This document shows positions 6,198 through 9,746 of a stretch of DNA of 9,746 nucleotides, piece by piece. Position 1 is the stretch's first letter, and each line of letters begins with the position of its first letter. The translations under genes and the position numbers were made by a program. This DNA comes from an uncultured Pseudomonadota bacterium (GTDB lineage Bacteria > Lernaellota > Lernaellaia > Lernaellales > Lernaellaceae): NCBI GenBank assembly GCA_937967875.1, contig CALBTQ010000429.1:1-9746 (forward strand), written 5' to 3'. Below the pieces are notes generated by a model, which saw only the letters and a list, made by a program, of their open reading frames with translations, was not told the DNA's origin and did not search any database.

Positions 6198-7631
6198 TTA
6201 TAAATCGATCCGCTCTTCGGCCAGCGCCGCGTCCAGATCGATGGCATAGATTCCGCCCATGCCGGCGAGATAGAGGGTCCGGTTGTCTTGCGTAAGAACC
6301 ATATTGCGCGTGGTTCCCGCGGAGCGCAGTCGGCCGAGTTCATGCAGTTCTTCGTCGAGCACCAGGATGTCCTTGCTATGGTAGCTGCCGATAAAAAGCA
6401 GCTTTCGTTGTTCGTCAAAGACGATTGGGCGCAGGCCGGGCCGGAAGTAACGCGATTTGATCCCTTTCATGCTCTCGGCGTCAATTTTCGTGACGAGCCC
6501 GAAAAAGAAGTCGGCGACGTACATATGATTTCCCACCGGATCGTAGTCGCTGCCCCAGGAAACCAAACCCCGAACGCCCCGCTGATGACGGGATGGCTCG
6601 TCCAGAGAAATTTTTGCGGCGATATAGGGAAAGACCGTCGAGGCGAACATCAGCCGTTGTTGTGGATCGATGGTCGAGTGATATTGTCCCGACTCGAAGG
6701 GATGATGCGTTCCCAGAACGGTCATGGTGGTCGCATCGATTTCATGAATGAACAACCCCCATTCGCAGGTAACGAGGATGATGCGTTGACCGTCGGGGCG
6801 TTCATCAAGAAAAATATCGACCGGCCGGTCGGGGGTGACAACGCGATTGATTAAATGAAAGTCGGGATCGAAAACAAGCAATTCATCGGTCAAGTACGAG
6901 AGCGTATAATATTGTCGGAGCGTTTCATCCCAGACGATATCCGTATAGTACTCGCCGTACAGACATTGAAATGATCGACGGTCCTTTTCGAGTCGCACGA
7001 CCAACCCGTTGAGGTAGATCCCATTGCGGGCATAGGTGTTGGAGGCGACCAGCAACCGGTCGTTGTCGTACAAGTGCAGGGTGCGCGCATAAAAGAAATA
7101 ATCCTGAAAATGAAGCGGCAGATTGTCGCAGGTGATTCCCTGGTCCCGGTTAGAGGCGATGCTCGCCAGGTAACGGGGAAGGACTGGCGGGAAATACCGG
7201 GTTTCCACGTATGGATAAGCCAAAAGGACGAAGGCGATGAGTTGTGAGGCGTTCAACACGAGCAGCAAATAATGGCGGTAGGAAAGTTTTTTCGCTAGTC
7301 GCAGAGCGAGAACGATACTCAATACAACCGCTCCGGGTAGGGTGATGGCCAGGAGGAAAAAACGGATATACATCACAATCAGGAAAGAGCAGTAAAACCA
7401 GTACAAACTCATTGTCCATTTGTATGCTTTATCAAGGAAACGGTTGGATTTTCGGGAATACGGCCAACACGAAAAGAGTATTAGAAACAAACAGACGGCG
7501 AATATTGCCGGTAGCGAAATGTAGTGCCAGAGAACAAAAGCGCCGGGAAAGAGGGTTGGAATCGCTAAAATGATCGCAAAAAGGTTCTTTTTAAAGCGGA
7601 AAGTCATTTTTTTCGTAAGTAGTATGTTCAT
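6198..7631 (-). CDS. Membrane-anchored beta-propeller protein
   Basis: 477 residues from ATG 7631; ATG 7607 (residue 9) is an alternative, and neither has a clear ribosome site. The N-terminal third is hydrophobic with about five predicted membrane spans (17-36, 37-56, 73-90, 91-112, 120-141). From about 185 on, seven similar units of roughly 30-45 residues can be picked out (about 189-218, 230-264, 271-308, 319-345, 356-396, 401-440, 442-468), each with a D-x-LLV type strand and a later aspartate, as in LLVFDPD, DILVLDEE and IYAIDLD. This is the look of a seven-bladed YVTN/YncE-like propeller. Such domains usually bind proteins, ligands or glycans and are often outside the cytoplasm. No catalytic residues are recognised and the function is unknown. 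It is upstream of the glycosyltransferase gene on the same strand, suggesting a shared role at the membrane. Confidence 0.82.
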   Translation of the reverse strand: MNILLTKKMTFRFKKNLFAIILAIPTLFPGAFVLWHYISLPAIFAVCLFLILFSCWPYSRKSNRFLDKAYKWTMSLYWFYCSFLIVMYIRFFLLAITLPGAVVLSIVLALRLAKKLSYRHYLLLVLNASQLIAFVLLAYPYVETRYFPPVLPRYLASIASNRDQGITCDNLPLHFQDYFFYARTLHLYDNDRLLVASNTYARNGIYLNGLVVRLEKDRRSFQCLYGEYYTDIVWDETLRQYYTLSYLTDELLVFDPDFHLINRVVTPDRPVDIFLDERPDGQRIILVTCEWGLFIHEIDATTMTVLGTHHPFESGQYHSTIDPQQRLMFASTVFPYIAAKISLDEPSRHQRGVRGLVSWGSDYDPVGNHMYVADFFFGLVTKIDAESMKGIKSRYFRPGLRPIVFDEQRKLLFIGSYHSKDILVLDEELHELGRLRSAGTTRNMVLTQDNRTLYLAGMGGIYAIDLDAALAEERIDL

Positions 7632-7649
7632 CGGTTTTGGCGCATGAAT

Positions 7650-7678
7650 ATTATTACCATAAAATAAAATAGAATCAA
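7650..7678 (-). promoter_or_regulatory. Candidate promoter for the membrane propeller gene
   Basis: On the minus strand TTGATT (7678-7673), a 17-base spacer and AATAAT (7655-7650) match a sigma-70 promoter at 4/6 and 5/6 positions. The predicted start near 7643 leaves about 12 bases before the ATG at 7631. The surrounding sequence is very AT-rich, so chance matches are likely. Confidence 0.4.
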
Positions 7679-7899
7679 TTGCCGCTTCCTGAGTTTGGAA
7701 AAAATATCATAGGCGGTGAGGGATTACAATAAATAGAATATCGGCGCCTGCAAAACATCAACATGTCCGGGAGTTTTTGCCGGAAAAAGCATCGGCCTGC
7801 TCCATGTTATTTTTCCATCATCCACTTTTTTACTATCATAATGCTACATGATCCGTAATATGGCCCGGACGGCCTTCAGATCGCCAAGAGGGTGGATCA

Positions 7900-7974
7900 A
7901 TGTGGGCGCTATTCCCGGTTGACAGTGAAGTTGCGACTGCTGTTTATGATATACTTTCTATTATTGAAGTCTGA
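7900..7974 (+). CDS. Possible 24-residue leader peptide
   Basis: A small reading frame begins at ATG 7900 eight bases after the strong ribosome site GAGG (7888-7891, within GAGGGTGG) and encodes MWALFPVDSEVATAVYDILS followed by IIEV, ending at TGA 7972-7974. It ends 17 bases before the GTG start of the radical SAM gene, so it could couple or attenuate that gene's translation. Its strong ribosome site contrasts with the poor ones elsewhere in the window. Against it: it is short, its composition gives no attenuator signature, and the best downstream promoter boxes lie inside it, which would leave it out of the transcript. Confidence 0.3.
   Translation: MWALFPVDSEVATAVYDILSIIEV
7919..7955 (+). 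promoter_or_regulatory. Candidate promoter region for the radical SAM gene at 7992
   Basis: A perfect TTGACA (7919-7924) is followed by TATGAT (7945-7950), 20 bases away, and TATACT (7950-7955), 25 bases away; both spacings are longer than the optimal 17. TATACT here is part of the 11-mer TATACTTTCTA, also found at the -10 position of the promoter at 1937-1965. The element is plausible, but the exact pair of boxes is uncertain. Confidence 0.4.
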
Positions 7975-7991
7975 AGAGGGTAACGGCAAAA

Positions 7992-9389
7992 GTGAATAAC
8001 TCCGCAAAAGAACGCGTACTGCTGCTCAATCCTCCGGGCACGCAATATTACGTTCGCGATAAATATTGTACTTCGATTTCCGTCGGCAAATATTATTGGC
8101 CGCAGATTGATTTGCTGGTGTTGTCCGGCCGCTTGAAAGCGGACTATGAGATCGCCATTCTCGATGCCGTTATCGACCGACGAAGTCCCCCTTCGCTGCT
8201 TGAAGAATTGGCGCGGCAGAATTACCATGCGATCGTTTTTCTGACCTCTCTGGCCAGTTATCGGGAAGATTTTACGTTCATCAAAGCCGTGAAGGAGCGA
8301 TGCCCGGCCACGCAGACGATCGGCATCGGCGGCCTGTTGTTGATGCAGGGGGAAGAGATTCTGCGGCGACACCCATATTTGGATGCGGTGCTGCTGGATT
8401 TCACTTCCGAGCGCATCCTTGATTATCTGGCCGGCGAACGCGGCGTGGCGGACATGATCACGCGCATGGACGGCGAAGTCGTGCGCGGCGAGATCAACCG
8501 GGCGGTCACTTTTTCCTATCCGCTGCCCTTGCACGAGCAGATCGGGCAAAGACGGTATTTGATGCCGGTCGTGCCGGCGCCAAAATTTTCCGTTACCATC
8601 GCCAGCACCGGCTGCCCTTATCATTGCGATTTTTGCGTGAACAACAGCATTCCGTTCCGCCTGCGTGACGAAGAAAACCTGCTGGCCGAGTTGCGGCAGT
8701 TGCAGCAATCCGGTTTCACTCATGTGATCTTTCACGATCCGACGTTCACCGTCGATCGTGCGTATATTCTGCGCTTGTGCCAGGCGATGATCGAACAGGA
8801 CATCAAGCTCAAGTGGGCTTGCCAGACGCGCATCAACAGTACGGACGACGAACTGCTTGCGCTGATGAAACGCGCCGGCTGTCTATCGATCGAGTACGGT
8901 GCGGAAAGCGGCGACGATGGCGTCTTGGCGGCCATGAACAAGGGAATCACCGTTTCGCAAATTCGGGAGACGCTGACGGCAACGCACCGCCATGGTATCG
9001 GCACCGTGTGCTTTTTTCTTATTGGTATGCCGGGTGAAACCGAGGAAACGATCCGTCGCACCATTGATCTGGCGATTGAGTGCGATTGCGATTTTGCCTC
9101 GTTCAGTTTGCCGAACCCCCATCCGGGGACCAAACTTGAAGAAAAGCTCGACCGCAACGAGCGGGAAGTAGCCGGTAACGGATTGGGTGGGCAACTTCCG
9201 GCCTTACGCTGGAAGACGTCGTCGTTGGATCCGGAGACGATCTATCGCTGGCGCACCATCGCCTATCGACGTTTTTACCTGCGCCCGGCGTATATTTGGA
9301 AACGTATACGGAAAACACAATCCCTTTATGAGTTTTGGATGCAAATTCGGCTTGCACTGGGTATTTTAAAAAAAATTTTCAGACTGTGA
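7992..9389 (+). CDS. Radical SAM enzyme with degenerate B12-type N-terminal domain
   Basis: 465 residues. The GTG at 7992 is used because the first conserved strand, RVLLLNPPG (8-16), follows at once and AGAGGG (7975-7980) lies upstream, though 11 bases away. The N-terminal domain (about 8-145) has the Rossmann-like order, but its landmarks are eroded: GGLLL (113-117) stands where GG-x-H is usual, LDFTSE (135-140) where GEGE is usual, and there is no DxHxxG. The radical SAM barrel is intact: C208, C212 and C215 (STGCPYHCDFC), HDPTF (248-252), GAESG (303-307), GMPGET (345-350) and NPHPGT (375-380). The tail carries AYRRFYLRP (424-432), shared with the enzymes at 511 and on the minus strand at 4859. 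Cobalamin binding is therefore less certain than for its neighbours. Substrate unknown. It is followed 57 bp later by a membrane protein gene on the same strand. Confidence 0.92.
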   Translation: MNNSAKERVLLLNPPGTQYYVRDKYCTSISVGKYYWPQIDLLVLSGRLKADYEIAILDAVIDRRSPPSLLEELARQNYHAIVFLTSLASYREDFTFIKAVKERCPATQTIGIGGLLLMQGEEILRRHPYLDAVLLDFTSERILDYLAGERGVADMITRMDGEVVRGEINRAVTFSYPLPLHEQIGQRRYLMPVVPAPKFSVTIASTGCPYHCDFCVNNSIPFRLRDEENLLAELRQLQQSGFTHVIFHDPTFTVDRAYILRLCQAMIEQDIKLKWACQTRINSTDDELLALMKRAGCLSIEYGAESGDDGVLAAMNKGITVSQIRETLTATHRHGIGTVCFFLIGMPGETEETIRRTIDLAIECDCDFASFSLPNPHPGTKLEEKLDRNEREVAGNGLGGQLPALRWKTSSLDPETIYRWRTIAYRRFYLRPAYIWKRIRKTQSLYEFWMQIRLALGILKKIFRL

Positions 9390-9410
9390 TTCTTCGGCCA
9401 CAGCCGGAAT
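9389..9410 (+). repeat. Small hairpin after the radical SAM stop codon
   Basis: ATTC (9389-9392) pairs with GAAT (9407-9410) and CGGC (9395-9398) with GCCG (9403-9406), with a two-base bulge and a CACA loop. It is not followed by a T-run, so it is probably not an intrinsic terminator. It may mark the end of the coding region or stabilise the transcript. Confidence 0.3.
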
Positions 9411-9446
9411 GGGTTCTGTTGTCATCCTCCACCCGGGAGTGATACG

Positions 9447-9746
9447 TTGCTTCGAATGTCGGCGCCAAGCGGGGATACGAGATTGAAGGATCGTTTATCG
9501 TTTTTCCAGGCGAATACGACCGATCGGATTTTAATCGCCGGCATGGTCTATACGTTGCCTTGGCTGCCGATCCTTTCCCTACCGACGGAAGGTCGTCCGC
9601 TGTGGTTGGTCGTACTTTCGACGGCGACGTTTTGTTTGGCGGTGGGCGGCTCCTGGTTGAAATTCAACTATCCGCGCCTGGCTTTGGCGCCGGCGTTTTT
9701 GCTCTGGACGATGCTCTTCGCTTTACACGTCTTCTTAAATTTATTT
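9447..9746 (+). CDS. Polytopic membrane protein, N-terminal part (runs off window)
   Basis: An open frame of exactly 100 codons runs to the last base with no stop. TTG 9447 is the likely start because GGGAG (9435-9439) lies seven bases before it; ATG 9456, three codons later, is 16 bases from that site. After a polar start (MLRMSAPSGDTRLKDR), three hydrophobic stretches follow, about residues 27-45, 50-69 and 77-100, each long enough to span the membrane. The frame is distinct from the shadows around it and begins 57 bp after the radical SAM gene, so the two may be cotranscribed. A large polytopic protein beside glycosyltransferases could be an O-antigen ligase/polymerase or a flippase, but no diagnostic motif is visible in this part, and I do not assign a function. 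Confidence 0.72.
   Translation, partial: MLRMSAPSGDTRLKDRLSFFQANTTDRILIAGMVYTLPWLPILSLPTEGRPLWLVVLSTATFCLAVGGSWLKFNYPRLALAPAFLLWTMLFALHVFLNLF

Larger units (their letters stand above)
7632..7991. other. Divergent intergenic region (360 bp)
   Basis: This stretch separates two divergent genes. The left 50 bases are AT-rich and hold the candidate promoter for the propeller gene. The middle has small inverted repeats: TCCGG/CCGGA (7766-7770 and 7780-7784) with a nine-base loop, and GGCC/GGCC (7862-7865 and 7871-7874). The right part holds a possible leader peptide (7900-7974), a perfect TTGACA (7919-7924) and AT-rich -10-like boxes for the gene at 7992. I see no tRNA, long repeat or known riboswitch fold in it. 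Confidence 0.6.

Noticed and set aside
6288..6854. A 188-codon open frame on the plus strand
   Set aside because: It is antisense to the propeller repeats and its composition is not domain-like; the minus-strand frame explains the region.
7944..8735. A 263-codon open frame on the minus strand
   Set aside because: It lies wholly opposite the N-terminal half and cluster site of a clear radical SAM gene, and its product has no recognisable domain. It is an antisense shadow.
9389..9410. Intrinsic terminator after the last radical SAM gene
   Set aside because: The stem has a bulge and no T-run follows, and the next gene on the same strand begins 57 bases on.
1..9746. CRISPR arrays, tRNAs, insertion sequences, attachment sites
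   Set aside because: No regularly spaced repeats, cloverleaf-like segments, transposase genes or terminal repeats were found by reading both strands.

Overview
The window looks like a piece, probably an end, of a draft or metagenome contig from an environmental bacterium with mid-range GC (mid-50s percent by eye, not counted). Nothing in it fixes the taxonomy: there are no rRNA, tRNA or housekeeping genes. Dense clusters of B12-type radical SAM genes mixed with glycosyltransferases are typical of deltaproteobacteria-like lineages and several uncultured phyla, but that is inference. The first 55 bases are not biological. They are an Illumina sequencing adapter left at the contig end, and they cut off the first gene.

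Layout. (1) 1-55 is adapter. (2) 56-384, minus strand: the N-terminal part of a cobalamin-binding-domain radical SAM protein, truncated. (3) 511-1920 and 1995-3410, plus strand: two complete B12-domain radical SAM proteins with separate predicted promoters. (4) 3357-4859, minus strand: a third complete B12-domain radical SAM protein, whose 3' end overlaps the previous gene tail to tail by 54 bp. (5) 4962-6008, minus: a GT2 glycosyltransferase with C-terminal membrane helices. (6) 6198-7631, minus: a protein with about five N-terminal membrane helices followed by a seven-repeat beta-propeller. (7) 7632-7991: a 360-bp divergent intergenic region with promoters for both sides and a possible 24-residue leader peptide. 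(8) 7992-9389, plus: a fourth complete radical SAM protein with a degenerate N-terminal domain. (9) 9447-9746, plus: the start of a polytopic membrane protein that runs off the window.

How the genes may work together. Five of the eight substantial genes are relatives of the same enzyme class (N-terminal Rossmann-like cobalamin-binding domain, CxxxCxxC radical SAM barrel, helical C-terminal tail), yet they are diverged from one another. With a membrane-associated glycosyltransferase, a membrane-tethered propeller and another membrane protein, the simplest reading is a pathway that builds and decorates a lipid- or glycan-type surface molecule, with several radical steps such as methylation or C-C bond formation on unreactive carbons. 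The sequence supports the enzyme classes; the product and the individual reactions cannot be read from it. Most genes have their own promoter-like sequence instead of forming one operon, and several -10-like boxes lie so close to the start codon that leaderless or near-leaderless transcripts are likely.
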